The notes: generated from the letters alone by a model not told the origin. Shown: positions 26,658 through 36,324, counted from the first letter of the stretch. The stretch: DNA of 64,000 bases from Caldalkalibacillus salinus (GCF_016745835.1 NZ_JAERVL010000001.1:620001-684000); one strand, 5' to 3'. A program made the numbers and translations.

Positions 26658-26758
26658 CAAACATAATAAAAAATTCATAATCGCGATCATCATAGAAGAT
26701 TTACAATCGATCATCCTGTTATACTAAAAAAAGTTGTTAATAAAAGGGGAGAGAAAAA

Positions 26759-27109
26759 ATGCAAGAGATCAAGACAATTGAAGCGTTTCAATCTACGATT
26801 GAAAAAGGCCATGTTGTCGTGAAATTTTACGCAGATTGGTGTCCAGATTGTCATCGTATTGACCCATTCATGCCTGAAGTTGAAGCTCAGTACCGGGATC
26901 AATTACGGATGGTGCAAGTTAATCGAGATACGTTACCTGATTTGGCCGAGCAGTATGATGTATTTGGCATTCCGAGTTTTATCGCCTTTAAAGACGGGCA
27001 TGAAACCATTCGATTTGTTAGCAAGCTAGGCAAGACACGGGAAGAGATAGAACATTTCTGTGTTCGTGCGGTACAAGTAGCTCAATCCATTACTAGTCAA
27101 AAGAAATGA
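26759..27109 (+). CDS. Thioredoxin-family protein with a CPDC active site
   Basis: 116 residues. Thioredoxin fold with [24 protein letters not shown] (active Cys pair CPDC, about residues 31-34) and the cis-Pro loop [13 protein letters not shown]. The ADWCPDC form is common in small Bacillus thioredoxin-like proteins such as YtpP (recalled, not tested). It probably acts as a thiol reductase in the cytosol. It is a useful ordinary-Cys comparison for the TGA-containing thioredoxin at 11.7-12.0 kb, which reads ADW-TGA-PGC. ATG follows GGGGAGAG. Confidence 0.88.
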   Translation: MQEIKTIEAFQSTIEKGHVVVKFYADWCPDCHRIDPFMPEVEAQYRDQLRMVQVNRDTLPDLAEQYDVFGIPSFIAFKDGHETIRFVSKLGKTREEIEHFCVRAVQVAQSITSQKK

Positions 27110-27116
27110 AGAGTAA

Positions 27117-27149
27117 AACACCTGTTGTCAAAGGCAGACAACAGGTGTT
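27117..27149 (+). terminator. Strong hairpin after the CPDC thioredoxin
   Basis: AACACCTGTTGTC and GACAACAGGTGTT form a perfect 13-bp stem with a 7-nt loop. The 3' side has no long T run, so it may also act as an mRNA-stabilising hairpin. Confidence 0.6.
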
Positions 27150-27368
27150 CTGATATCATAAAAGTTTTCCCAATATCACGGGAGGAAGCATATTAATCAT
27201 ATTTTACAGACAGTAAATTGGTTTTATATTAAAATCATTCCACCTTATATGGAAATTAGTCTATTGTATGTACACAAAACTATTACACACGTATAAAAAA
27301 ATATGGTAACATAGATTCAAGTCAACACTTAGATATTAACCGAAAATACACATAAGGGGGGAAAGTGA

Positions 27369-28850
27369 TTGGCACAATCAAACAGCACAGTCGATGATGC
27401 AGTGGGACAGAAGGAAATTACTAGACTTGAGTTCCGCGGGGGACCTTTTATGGCCACGATACCACTCGTTTTTTTCATTGTATGGGCCATTACACTTAGT
27501 GTAAAAGGCTTAGTAACAGAAGAGGCACTCGTACTTGGTATGGTGATCGGGATTGGTATTGGCCTACTTTTTACAAAATCTAAATGGTCCGATTACGCTC
27601 AAGCGTTGTTCTCAGGAATGGCCCAACCGATTGGGGTAGTTGCCGTTATCGCCTGGTTCTGGGCTGGTATGTTTGCTAACCTACTATCCGCAGGTGGTCT
27701 CGTTGATGGGTTAATCTGGGTAGGTTTTCAGACAGGGTTAACGGGTGGACTATATGTTGGTCTTACTTTCTTGTTAGCCGCTATGTTTTCAACAGCCGTT
27801 GGGACAGGATATGGCACAGTTGCCGCGTTTGGTACGTTAATGTATCCTGCTGGTATTGTTCTAGGAGCAGATCCTGTTATGCTCCTTGCCGCCATTTTGA
27901 GTGGTGCGGTTTTCGGAGACAATCTCGCGCCAGTATCCGACACTACAATCGTGTCAGCAACCACTCAGGAAGCGGACGTGCCTGGTGTTGTACGTTCTCG
28001 TTTCAAGTATTCAATAGCGGCTGCAGTTCCTTCCCTTATCTTATTCGTTATATTCGGGGGAGGTAGCGGCATTGGCAGTGAAGATGTCATTGCAAGGTTA
28101 TCTGAGCAAGTCAGTCCTGAAGGGCTAATATTACTGATTCCTTTTGCATTGGTCATCTATCTTGCCTTGAGTGGACATCATCTACTTACTTCTTTAACCT
28201 GGGGGATACTTGCCTCGATCGTATTAATGTTTTTTACGGGCACATCGATGTCAGAAGTAATCAATATCTATATGGGTGAAGGTGAATCTCCTGTTATTGA
28301 AGGTGCGCTTATGGCTGGTATTGGTGGTTACTTCAATATGGCCATACTCATCTTATTTATCTTAGCGGCAGCACATTTGTTAGAATTAGCAGGTACGATG
28401 GACGTCATTAAATCCTTCTTCATGAAACAGATTAAGAACGTCGCGCGCCGTGCAGAATTCGTCATCTATGGGATCGTTGCATTATTAAATTCATTCATAA
28501 CGATTAACACGGCTGCGGGGATCGCTGCTGCCCCATTTGTCAGTAAGCTAGGTAAAGAGTACAAGTTACATCCTTACCGACGGGCAAACTTATTAGATAC
28601 CGTCACCTCATCGTTAGGGTATATATTCCCTTGGAGCGGTGGTGTGCTATTGGCGTGGGCCACCATACAGGCTGTGGCAAAGAACTATGATTTCGTCAAC
28701 GTGGTAAGTCCTACTGCTGTATTCCCATTCGTATTCCAAGGTTGGGGGCTCCTTATCGTTATGTTAATTGCCGTCATTACCGGCTGGGGACGCCGCTATT
28801 CTGGTGAGAAAGGCGAAGAATTAAAAGAACATCCAGATGCCAAAAAATGA
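27369..28850 (+). CDS. nhaC: Na+/H+ antiporter, NhaC family
   Basis: 493-residue membrane protein with about 11-12 helices. The NhaC/ArsB-fold motif GAVFGDNLAPVSDTTIVSATTQEADV (about residues 178-202) carries the Asp residues expected for ion exchange. Other markers are TAVGTGYGTVAAFGTLMYP and INTAAGIAAAPFVSKLGKEY. NhaC extrudes Na+ for H+ and is important for alkaliphilic Bacilli. TTG 27369 follows AAGGGGGG. The gene is monocistronic. Confidence 0.9.
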   Translation: MAQSNSTVDDAVGQKEITRLEFRGGPFMATIPLVFFIVWAITLSVKGLVTEEALVLGMVIGIGIGLLFTKSKWSDYAQALFSGMAQPIGVVAVIAWFWAGMFANLLSAGGLVDGLIWVGFQTGLTGGLYVGLTFLLAAMFSTAVGTGYGTVAAFGTLMYPAGIVLGADPVMLLAAILSGAVFGDNLAPVSDTTIVSATTQEADVPGVVRSRFKYSIAAAVPSLILFVIFGGGSGIGSEDVIARLSEQVSPEGLILLIPFALVIYLALSGHHLLTSLTWGILASIVLMFFTGTSMSEVINIYMGEGESPVIEGALMAGIGGYFNMAILILFILAAAHLLELAGTMDVIKSFFMKQIKNVARRAEFVIYGIVALLNSFITINTAAGIAAAPFVSKLGKEYKLHPYRRANLLDTVTSSLGYIFPWSGGVLLAWATIQAVAKNYDFVNVVSPTAVFPFVFQGWGLLIVMLIAVITGWGRRYSGEKGEELKEHPDAKK

Positions 28851-28860
28851 TTTTGAACTT

Positions 28861-28890
28861 AAAGGCTATCCTGAGGGGTAGCCTTTTTTA
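28861..28890 (+). terminator. Terminator after nhaC
   Basis: AAAGGCTA pairs with TAGCCTTT around 10 nt, followed by TTTA. Confidence 0.8.
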
Positions 28891-29044
28891 TGAATACAAT
28901 ACCGTCAGCTTTTCCTCTAGCAGGTGGACAATAAACAAACAACAAAAATCTCGAGACTAGTTTAGTGTATAAATCGTTATGATTTGTTATAATATTCTAG
29001 CAATATATGCCCAGAGACATACGAAGAGGAGTGGAGCATGAGAG

Positions 29045-29587
29045 ATGACTAAATCAATCCATACTGAACAGAGAAATCAGAAAACACAAAAAACACAAGT
29101 GAAAGAGAGAACGTATACGCTTCGCCAGCATCAACCAGGTGATATAGGCATGATCCTCCACAAACACGGTGTACTCTATGCTACAGAGTACGGATGGGAT
29201 CAAAAATTTGAAGCGATGGTCGCTCAGATTGCAGCAGATTTCTTGAGAGATTTTGACCAGCAACGTGAACGTTGTTGGATTGCCGAGATCGGGGAAGAAA
29301 TAGTAGGTTCGATCGCGGTTGCTAAGTCATCAGATAGCGTCTCTAAGTTACGTCTATTCTTTGTTGATGATAAAGCACGAGGACAAGGCTTGGGGCAACA
29401 TCTCGTCAGTGAAGTCATTGGATTTTGTCGAGAAGTAGGTTATAAGAAGATAGAACTAGTGACGGATCGTGCATTGAAGGCAGCAAGACATATTTATAGT
29501 AAGAACGGCTTCAAGCTTGTAGCAGAAGAGGAGCATGAGACTTTCGGTAAAGGTTTAGTGATGGAAACTTGGGAGTTGGCATTATAA
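29045..29587 (+). CDS. GNAT-family N-acetyltransferase
   Basis: 180 residues. GNAT fold in the C-terminal half: motif A RLFFVDDKARGQGLGQHLVSEVIGF (R/Q-G-x-G acetyl-CoA loop, about residues 102-126), followed by KIELVTDRALKAARHIYSKNGFKLV (motif B). The N-terminal 30 residues are Lys/Gln/Thr-rich and likely disordered. The acceptor substrate cannot be inferred. It is monocistronic, with GGAGTGGAG before ATG 29045. Confidence 0.85.
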   Translation: MTKSIHTEQRNQKTQKTQVKERTYTLRQHQPGDIGMILHKHGVLYATEYGWDQKFEAMVAQIAADFLRDFDQQRERCWIAEIGEEIVGSIAVAKSSDSVSKLRLFFVDDKARGQGLGQHLVSEVIGFCREVGYKKIELVTDRALKAARHIYSKNGFKLVAEEEHETFGKGLVMETWELAL

Positions 29588-29596
29588 AGACAAAGA

Positions 29597-29640
29597 AACG
29601 GTATCTTCGGCCATTTGTATCGGTCACGATACCGTTTTTG
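29597..29640 (+). terminator. Terminator after the GNAT gene
   Basis: AACGGTATC pairs with GATACCGTT around a 22-nt loop, followed by TTTG. Confidence 0.65.
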
Positions 29641-29850
29641 CGTTAAGCATATGAATTGCAAAAGACATTTATCTCCTTCAAAATTTAATGTAGAGGAGCG
29701 TGATGTATAAACCTAAGCCACCTATATTTAACCTACACATTCCACTGCTCGTCTAAGGCTTTTAGAGGGCTTCGGCGTAGAATAAACATTCATTTAAGAC
29801 AAATGCTAACGATAATATGAACATAACAGAGAGTACAGGAGTGAACTTAT

Positions 29851-30903
29851 TTGACTGAAAAAGGGCAAGAGCATCATAAAGCATTAAAAGATATTAAACT
29901 GTCTGTTTTAGACTTATCTCCTATAGTACAAGAATCAACCGCAAAACAAGCTTTACACAACACCATTGACCTTGCGCAACATGTTGAGAAATTGGGCTTC
30001 GAAAGATTCTGGTTAGCGGAGCATCATAATATGCCAGGTATCGCTAGTGCAGCCACTTCTGTGCTTATAGGTCAAGTCGCTTCAAATACAGATAAGATTC
30101 GAGTCGGTTCAGGGGGTGTCATGCTACCTAATCACGCGCCACTTATGGTTGCTGAGCAATTCGGCACTTTAGAAACCTTGTTCCCTGGGCGCATAGATTT
30201 AGGTTTAGGACGGGCGCCTGGAACGGATCAACAGACTGTTCAAGCGCTACGCAGAGGATTAAGGACCGGTGGCGAAGACTTCCCCGAATTGTTAGAGGAA
30301 CTGCGTAAATTTTTCCGTGCACCAGAACCTGGTGAGAAACGAGTGCGGGCTATACCAGGAGAAGGATTAAACATTCCGATTTGGTTATTAGGGTCTAGTG
30401 GGTTCAGTGCTCAATTAGCAGCAAAACTTGGCTTACCGTTTGCATTCGCAAGTCATTTTGCGCCTGATCATTTATTAGCGGCACTTGATTTGTACCGTCG
30501 TCAATTCCAGCCATCTAAAGTATTAGATGAGCCTTATGCCATGGCTGGAGTGAACGTCATCGCTGCCGACACGGATGACCAGGCACGTATGCTAGCAACA
30601 TCTCAGGAATTGCAATTCTTAAACTTGATTCGCGGTCGTCCTCAACCCCTCGACCCACCTGTTGATGTTGAGGAGATGGAGACGATTTGGCACCCACATG
30701 AAAAACAAGTGGTTAAACAACAGCTCCAAGCGTCTGTCGTAGGGGACAAACAGAGAGTCCGTGAAGAGCTTGAGGAATTTTTAAGAGTCACACAAGTAGA
30801 TGAGTTAATCGTTAATACCCATGTGTATGAGCACCAAGAACGGGTACGCTCGTACGAAATTGTTGCGGAAGTCCATCAAGACGTAAGTAGGCAAGATTAT
30901 TGA
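29851..30903 (+). CDS. Luciferase-like flavin-dependent monooxygenase (LLM class)
   Basis: 350-residue TIM-barrel protein. Family features: [92 protein letters not shown], and [28 protein letters not shown]. These define the MsnO8-like group that includes several B. subtilis paralogues (YhbW, YceB type). It would use FMNH2 and O2. The substrate is unknown. TTG 29851 follows AGGAGTG. It is followed 49 bp later by an unrelated IDEAL-domain gene. Confidence 0.9.
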   Translation: MTEKGQEHHKALKDIKLSVLDLSPIVQESTAKQALHNTIDLAQHVEKLGFERFWLAEHHNMPGIASAATSVLIGQVASNTDKIRVGSGGVMLPNHAPLMVAEQFGTLETLFPGRIDLGLGRAPGTDQQTVQALRRGLRTGGEDFPELLEELRKFFRAPEPGEKRVRAIPGEGLNIPIWLLGSSGFSAQLAAKLGLPFAFASHFAPDHLLAALDLYRRQFQPSKVLDEPYAMAGVNVIAADTDDQARMLATSQELQFLNLIRGRPQPLDPPVDVEEMETIWHPHEKQVVKQQLQASVVGDKQRVREELEEFLRVTQVDELIVNTHVYEHQERVRSYEIVAEVHQDVSRQDY

Positions 30904-30952
30904 TTCATTTATCGTTCATCCTATACAATAAGAAATAGGTGGTGATATCATT

Positions 30953-31321
30953 ATGAACCAAAATAATGTATTAAGTATAGGCGATTGGGTGAGTGGTGTC
31001 ACTGGTGAGGGTGAATTGGTTCATGGTTTTATTGAGAAGATTGAATCGAATCATGAAGTGACAAAAGTGCGTGTTGTTACTAGTGATAACGATAAAATCA
31101 TCAATAAAACTGTTGGCCTTAAAGTGGCGGAACTTAAGAAACTACCTCCAGCAGACGTACCAAATGATCAACAATGGCTTGACTTAATTGATCTTGCGCT
31201 TCAAACAAAAGATAAACAATGGTTTGAGACACTTTCAAAGGGAATTAAGAGAGTTCCTTTGCGTCAAAACCACAATGGTGATCAACTTATTAAAAATAGA
31301 TTGTCACGTTACAGTGTCTAA
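30953..31321 (+). CDS. IDEAL-domain small protein
   Basis: 122 residues. The N-terminal part (1-70) is a small beta-rich region (SIGDWVSGVTGEGELVHGFIEKI). The C-terminal part carries an IDEAL motif, LIDLALQTKDKQWFETLSKGI (about residues 80-100), a short helical element found in several Bacillus proteins of mostly unknown role. No signal peptide or Cys. SD AGGTGGTG precedes ATG 30953. Function is not known. Confidence 0.75.
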   Translation: MNQNNVLSIGDWVSGVTGEGELVHGFIEKIESNHEVTKVRVVTSDNDKIINKTVGLKVAELKKLPPADVPNDQQWLDLIDLALQTKDKQWFETLSKGIKRVPLRQNHNGDQLIKNRLSRYSV

Positions 31322-31565
31322 GGCTATTTTTCATTGGAATACATTGATTAAAAGACAAGCTTAAATACAGTAATATAAATATTCGATGACCGGTAAACGA
31401 AACCATATGTTACATGTAAAGTAAAGCGTGTAATATATCGTTTTGTTGACGGTCTTTTTTATAAACATAAATGGCATTAGGGTAGGAGAGCGTGGTAGAC
31501 TAATCATGAATGACATTAAAGTTATACTAGAGGTTTTGTATATAGTAAAAGATACATAAATGAAT

Positions 31566-31616
31566 GAACATTGAAATGATGAACACTGAAATGATGAACA
31601 CTGAAATGATGAACAC
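31566..31616 (+). repeat. 15-bp tandem repeat (about 3.4 copies)
   Basis: Units GAACATTGAAATGAT, GAACACTGAAATGAT and GAACACTGAAATGAT are followed by a partial GAACAC. They end 43 bp before the flavoprotein gene. The rest of the 337-bp gap between 31322 and 31658 holds no supported gene. Confidence 0.9.
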
Positions 31617-31658
31617 ATTCTTGTCTATCAATCGATTTGGATATATAGAGGTGTAAAC

Positions 31659-32792
31659 ATGACGCAGTATATCATAATAGGTGCAGGTATTTTAGGTGCT
31701 TCGACGGCGTACCACTTAGCTAAGCAAGGTGTCCAAGTGACTATTGTAGATCGACATGACCATGGACAAGCCACTGATGCAGCTGCGGGTATTATATGTC
31801 CATGGCTAACCCAACGGCGTAATAAAGCTTGGTATAGGTTAGTTAAATCGGGTGCCAAGTACTATCCTGACCTCATAAAAGAGTTAGAAGCTATAGGCTT
31901 AACAGATACGGGATATCAGCGAGTAGGTGCCATTTGCTTACATACAGATGAAGACAAGTTGAACAAGATGGAGGAACGTGCATATAAACGGCGCGAGGAT
32001 GCTCCAGAGATAGGTGAGATATCAAGATTATCGAGTGAAGAAGTACAGGCTATGTTTCCGCCACTATCTGATGTCTACAGGGCAGTCCATATCAGTGGCG
32101 CTGCACGAGTCAACGGTAAGCGTTTGCGAGATAGCTTACTCCATGCAGCAACAAGGATGGGTGCAAAGCTCATCAATTATGCTGATGCCTCGTTGGTTGT
32201 GAAAAAGGATCAGGTAACAGGTGTACGGGTCGGTAGTGACAGGCTTGATGCCGATAAAGTGATTGTGACAGCCGGAGTATGGGCAAAAGCATTACTTGAA
32301 CCCTTGGGCATTGAGTTACAAGTGTCTTCACAGAAAGCTCAAATTGTACACTTACAGTTACCCGATACCGATACGAGCCAATGGCCGGTTGTTATGCCAC
32401 CAAATAACCAATACATGCTGACCTTTGAAAAAGGGCGTGTAGTGGTTGGGGCAACGCACGAAGATGATGTAGGGTACGATCTACGCGTGACAGCAGGTGG
32501 CATGCATGAAATTTTAGACAAAGCTCTAAATGTTGCCCCTGGACTTGTCCAAAGTACCGTTTTGGAGACAAAAGTCGGTTTTAGACCTTTTACTCCAGGC
32601 TTTCTTCCGATAATGGGGGTCGTACCAGGCTTCGATCATTTATTCGTCGCCAATGGCCTCGGTGCTTCAGGATTAACGAGTGGCCCTTTTTTAGGGGCTG
32701 AACTCGCTAGGCTTGCACTAGGTGAAAAGACGGAGTTAAACCTACAAGATTACGATCCTAGGGAAGCTTTTGCAGACAAGACGAGGTCTTAG
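31659..32792 (+). CDS. FAD-dependent amine/amino-acid oxidoreductase (DAO family, YurR-like)
   Basis: 377 residues. Dinucleotide-binding motif IIGAGILGASTAYHLAKQGVQVTIVDR (residues 5-31), GQATDAAAGIICPWLTQRRN, ERAYKRREDAPEIGEISRLS, and the C-terminal VGFRPFTPGFLPIMG...NGLGASGLTSGPFLGAELARL typical of DAO-family enzymes such as glycine oxidase and D-amino-acid dehydrogenases. It closely resembles B. subtilis YurR as I recall it. The substrate is uncertain. No partner gene is adjacent. SD AGAGGTG precedes the ATG. Confidence 0.88.
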   Translation: MTQYIIIGAGILGASTAYHLAKQGVQVTIVDRHDHGQATDAAAGIICPWLTQRRNKAWYRLVKSGAKYYPDLIKELEAIGLTDTGYQRVGAICLHTDEDKLNKMEERAYKRREDAPEIGEISRLSSEEVQAMFPPLSDVYRAVHISGAARVNGKRLRDSLLHAATRMGAKLINYADASLVVKKDQVTGVRVGSDRLDADKVIVTAGVWAKALLEPLGIELQVSSQKAQIVHLQLPDTDTSQWPVVMPPNNQYMLTFEKGRVVVGATHEDDVGYDLRVTAGGMHEILDKALNVAPGLVQSTVLETKVGFRPFTPGFLPIMGVVPGFDHLFVANGLGASGLTSGPFLGAELARLALGEKTELNLQDYDPREAFADKTRS

Positions 32793-32839
32793 TGGGGTTC
32801 GGCCGCGATGGTTTAAAAAGAATGGGCATTATAGCATTA

Positions 32840-32876
32840 AAAGATGTTGTTTGTTTCTTGAAAAAACAACATCTTT
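32840..32876 (+). terminator. Hairpin after the YurR-like gene
   Basis: AAAGATGTTGTTT and AAACAACATCTTT form a perfect 13-bp stem with an 11-nt loop. The tail is only moderately T-rich. Confidence 0.55.
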
Positions 32877-33024
32877 AATCTTAATCAACAATATTGTGAA
32901 AATTTAGTATAAACATGTCTATCATACGAATATTTTTGGACGAGTTTCCCAATTTACATTATGGTAATAAATGTTAGGATGGAGTTAAGCGTAGGGGTTG
33001 ATTGTGAAAGGAGTAGAAATAGAC

Positions 33025-34113
33025 ATGACAACGATCACTTCTGAAGAGATCGCTTTTCTCTTAAACGACTGGTACAAGCAAATTCGTTCCCATAACGTAT
33101 CCAAGGCTGAACTGATAAGGGAAAACATTCATGAAAGACGAGATCATATTAGGATGGACCAAGACTCCCATCACTTTTATACTTTATTAGAATTTCGTCA
33201 CCATCTTATGACCGACCGCTTCTCAGAGTACGAATCTTTGTTAGCAACAGTAGAACGTCATCGAAGAGATCTGAACGATACCCTCCAATACTACTTCCAT
33301 TTTTTTAAAGGATTGTACTTCTGGCGTATCGGTCAATTTACTGAGTCTTTAGAGCAATACCGTGCAGCTGAAAAACATATAAATCATGTTCCTGATCACA
33401 TTGAAGAAGGAGAGTTTCACTACAGAGTAGCTGCGGTTAATTACGATATCGGTAAAAATGTAGTCTCCATAGAACATACCAGAAAAGCTCAGTACATATT
33501 TAACAATTATATAGGCCATGGTGTTAAGTATGCTGACTGTGAAAATTTATTAGGTGTAAACTGTATAGCGGTCAAGCAGTATGAAGATGCAGAACAGCAC
33601 CTTATAACAGCACTTGATATTGCACAGAAAAACAATGATGAGGATTTAGTAACTCATGTCAAATACAATTTAGGTTATCTATATTCAGAACAAAGTTTAT
33701 CTGAGGTCGCTATACGACATTTAAACGACATATATAACAAACAGGCCGATCGCTATAAAACCTGCTTTCTTTTAGCTCGAGAGTATTTTAGAGTTAACAA
33801 AAACAATAAAGCATATCAAATGGTTGCAGATGGATTAGAATCATGTAGAGCTTTAAACAATGAAGAGTACCTTCATCATTTAAATATTTTAGAAGCCTAT
33901 TACTCTAACCGAGAACTTCATGAATTGGAACCTATTATGAGAAAGGGTATTGACTACTTTAATAAAGAAGATTTATGGGCGTTTGCTCAAGAGTATTCAG
34001 AGAAACTTGCACAAAAATTTTATCAGAATAGAGATTATGAACAGGCATCACATTATTTTAACATAAGCTTGGAAGCAAAAAGAAAGATTACTGAGAAGGA
34101 GGCTTTAAAATGA
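33025..34113 (+). CDS. Rap-family tetratricopeptide response regulator aspartate phosphatase/regulator
   Basis: 362 residues from ATG 33025 (SD AAAGGAG; an earlier TTG at 32998 is less likely). The N-terminal three-helix bundle (SEEIAFLLNDWYKQIRSHNV) is followed by about six TPR repeats, e.g. YYFHFFKGLYFWRIGQFTESLEQYRAAEKHI, ENLLGVNCIAVKQYEDAEQHLITALDIAQ and EKLAQKFYQNRDYEQASHYFNISLEAKRK. Rap proteins dephosphorylate Spo0F or block ComA-like regulators and are inhibited by imported Phr peptides. The stop overlaps the next ATG (ATGA), and that next gene encodes a Phr-like precursor, as in B. subtilis rap-phr pairs. The target is not deducible. Confidence 0.92.
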   Translation: MTTITSEEIAFLLNDWYKQIRSHNVSKAELIRENIHERRDHIRMDQDSHHFYTLLEFRHHLMTDRFSEYESLLATVERHRRDLNDTLQYYFHFFKGLYFWRIGQFTESLEQYRAAEKHINHVPDHIEEGEFHYRVAAVNYDIGKNVVSIEHTRKAQYIFNNYIGHGVKYADCENLLGVNCIAVKQYEDAEQHLITALDIAQKNNDEDLVTHVKYNLGYLYSEQSLSEVAIRHLNDIYNKQADRYKTCFLLAREYFRVNKNNKAYQMVADGLESCRALNNEEYLHHLNILEAYYSNRELHELEPIMRKGIDYFNKEDLWAFAQEYSEKLAQKFYQNRDYEQASHYFNISLEAKRKITEKEALK

Positions 34114-34325
34114 ACAAAAAATTAATAATTGGTGGTCTGGTGGTTGCTCTATCAATCAGTTTTACTAGTGTCGATTATAAGACAATAGGTAAAACAAGTG
34201 CTTCAAACTTAACAGTTGATCACGGAAGTGTGAGAAGTGAAGATCATGGTAGCGTGAGAAGCGTAGACCTTTACGCGGATCACGGAAGTGTGAGAAGCGA
34301 AGATCATGGTAGCGTGAGAAGTTAA
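34110..34325 (+). CDS. Phr-like signalling peptide precursor with four DHGSVRS copies
   Basis: 71-residue secreted precursor overlapping rap by 4 nt. N-terminal Lys-rich signal segment MNKKLIIGGLVVALSISF, a short spacer, then DHGSVRS at residues 37-43, 45-51, 57-63 and 65-71; the last copy ends exactly at the stop. Classical Phr precursors carry one penta- or hexapeptide at the C-terminus, usually with a basic residue in it. Here the repeated unit keeps an Arg and could release the same peptide four times. The DNA shows two 45-bp blocks (34218-34262, 34278-34322) differing at two silent positions, each with two copies. Mature peptide boundaries are unknown; candidates include HGSVRS or GSVRS. 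Confidence 0.85.
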   Translation: MNKKLIIGGLVVALSISFTSVDYKTIGKTSASNLTVDHGSVRSEDHGSVRSVDLYADHGSVRSEDHGSVRS

Positions 34326-34350
34326 TATTAATATGATATGCAATATTTTT

Positions 34351-34385
34351 AGGAGGAGCAGTCAAACTGTTTCTCCTATTTTTAT
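34351..34385 (+). terminator. Terminator after phr
   Basis: AGGAGGAGCAG pairs with CTGTTTCTCCT (two G-U) around 5 nt, followed by ATTTTTATT. Confidence 0.75.
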
Positions 34386-34467
34386 TATATCATGATTATT
34401 CATAAGTTATTGGAAGCCACATAGACTTGTGAATAGTAAATCGAAACCATGAAAAGAGGTGTTGAGT

Positions 34468-36264
34468 GTGCTAGTAAGCCATAAACGATATAAACGACTT
34501 GTTTCTTTCTTCATCATGATCAGTTTAATTGTAACGATGACTTACTCATCAGTTTCTCAACCTGTGTTTGGGCAACAGAACCATGATTTACATTTAAATA
34601 CAACTGAGGTTGAAGCGAGTGGCACGCATGGCATGGTATCGACGTCACACCCTATCGCTTCTGAAGTCGGTGCCCAGGTATTAGAGAGAGGGGGCAACGC
34701 CATTGATGCGGCTGTTGCCGTCCAGTTTACTTTAAACGTTGTCGAGCCTATGATGTCTGGTATCGGTGGCGGTGGTTTTATGATGGTGTATGATGCCGAG
34801 TCGGGTGATACAACCATTGTAAACAGCAGAGAGAGAGCACCAGCAGGGGCAACACCAGACATGTTTCTTGATGAAACAGGCAAGATTATACCTTTCTCCC
34901 AACGTTCGACGCACGGAACAGCCGTTGGTGTACCAGGGACATTAAAAGGGCTAGAGACAGCATTAGAGCGCTGGGGTTCGCGTCCGCTACAACAACTGAT
35001 CACCCCCGCTATACAATATGCAGAGAAAGGATTTGAAGTGGACAGACAACTAGCCGATGCTGTAGCGAATAACGAGAAAAAGTTATCTGCTAGTGCAGCC
35101 AAGGACGTGTTTTTACCTGATGGAGAGCCAATTGAAGAAGGGGATTGGTTCATTCAAAGTAATTTAGCACAAACTTTAAAGCTCATTCGTACTCACGGTT
35201 CAGACGCTTTTTATAACGGTGAAATAGCAGAAGCGTTAGCAGCAACTGTACAATCATTCGGTGGGAGTATGGCGACTTCGGACCTGTCTCGTTACGATGT
35301 AACAGTTGATGAGCCGATTTATGGAGATTATAAGGGTTATACCGTTGCCAGCATGCCACCTCCTAGCTCAGGTGGGTTATTCTTAATTCAAATGCTTCAG
35401 ATACTTGAGGGATTCGATCTAGAACAATATGATGTCCGCTCAGCAGATAAATACCACCTCCTCTCTGAGGCCATGAAACTCGCATATGCAGACAGGGCTG
35501 CATACGCAGGAGATCCTGAATTTGTAGAGGTACCGATGCAAGGACTATTACACCCTGAATATATCAGTGAGAGACAAAGTCTTATTGATGTAAGGACTGC
35601 GGGGCAGCATGTGACCCATGGTGACCCATGGCGCTATGAAGAAGCAGAAGCTGATTATGGGATTGTGACACAAGAAGACGATAAGGATATTGGAGAGACC
35701 ACGCATTTTACTGTAGCTGATCGTTGGGGGAACGTTGTGTCTTATACGTCAACGATCGAGCAGGTTTTTGGTACTGGGATTATGGTCCCGGGTTATGGTA
35801 TTATGTTGAACAATGAACTCACGGATTTTGATGCCCGACCGGGTGGCGCGAACGAAGTCCAACCGAATAAGCGTCCCCTAAGTTCGATGACGCCTACGAT
35901 AGTTTTACAAGATGGTAAGCCTGTGTTGACCTTGGGCTCTCCAGGTGGTCCTACTATTATCACGTCGGTGCTACAGGTATTCCTCAATATTATGGCGTAT
36001 GATATGAGTTTAAAAGCTGCGATTGACGAGCCACGAATATATAATACGCATACTTCCGTAACGAGATGGGAAGAGGGGATACCAGAGGATGTTATTACTG
36101 AACTGAGAGATAGAGGGCAAGTTTATGAGCAACATCCTCGTCTAATCGGTAATGTTCAGAGCATATATATCGACCATGATAACCATATGTTCTATGGTGT
36201 CGCTGATGCAAGAAGAGATGGAGCGGCGATAGGGGTGACTAAGCGAGGGAACCAACAACAATAA
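34468..36264 (+). CDS. ggt: Gamma-glutamyltransferase (secreted)
   Basis: N-terminal nucleophile enzyme of about 598 residues hydrolysing or transferring gamma-glutamyl groups (glutathione, poly-gamma-glutamate). Signal peptide with hydrophobic core SFFIMISLIVTMTYSSV. The autoprocessing Thr is the first T of ETTHFTVAD (about residue 411), splitting it into large and small subunits. GSPGGPTIITSVLQVFLNIM and PLSSMTPTIV shape the gamma-glutamyl site. The frame opens at GTG 34459, but that overlaps AGAGG; GTG 34468, about 8 nt after the SD, is preferred, with TTG 34462 also possible. Confidence 0.93.
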   Translation: MLVSHKRYKRLVSFFIMISLIVTMTYSSVSQPVFGQQNHDLHLNTTEVEASGTHGMVSTSHPIASEVGAQVLERGGNAIDAAVAVQFTLNVVEPMMSGIGGGGFMMVYDAESGDTTIVNSRERAPAGATPDMFLDETGKIIPFSQRSTHGTAVGVPGTLKGLETALERWGSRPLQQLITPAIQYAEKGFEVDRQLADAVANNEKKLSASAAKDVFLPDGEPIEEGDWFIQSNLAQTLKLIRTHGSDAFYNGEIAEALAATVQSFGGSMATSDLSRYDVTVDEPIYGDYKGYTVASMPPPSSGGLFLIQMLQILEGFDLEQYDVRSADKYHLLSEAMKLAYADRAAYAGDPEFVEVPMQGLLHPEYISERQSLIDVRTAGQHVTHGDPWRYEEAEADYGIVTQEDDKDIGETTHFTVADRWGNVVSYTSTIEQVFGTGIMVPGYGIMLNNELTDFDARPGGANEVQPNKRPLSSMTPTIVLQDGKPVLTLGSPGGPTIITSVLQVFLNIMAYDMSLKAAIDEPRIYNTHTSVTRWEEGIPEDVITELRDRGQVYEQHPRLIGNVQSIYIDHDNHMFYGVADARRDGAAIGVTKRGNQQQ

Positions 36265-36324
36265 AACTAACAACAAAAATGACAGTCACAACACAAACAG
36301 GATCCCTGATTAGATGGTTAAAGA

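Noticed and set aside
31361-31618. 85-codon minus-strand frame with repeated CSSFQ
   Set aside because: It is a translation of the 15-bp tandem repeat; no SD and no family features.
34557-35153. 198-codon minus-strand open frame
   Set aside because: It lies fully inside ggt, has no SD, and has no recognisable protein features; ggt is certain.
35611-35632. Tandem GTGACCCATG pair inside ggt
   Set aside because: Only two 10-bp copies within a well-conserved gene region; not enough to treat as a repeat expansion.
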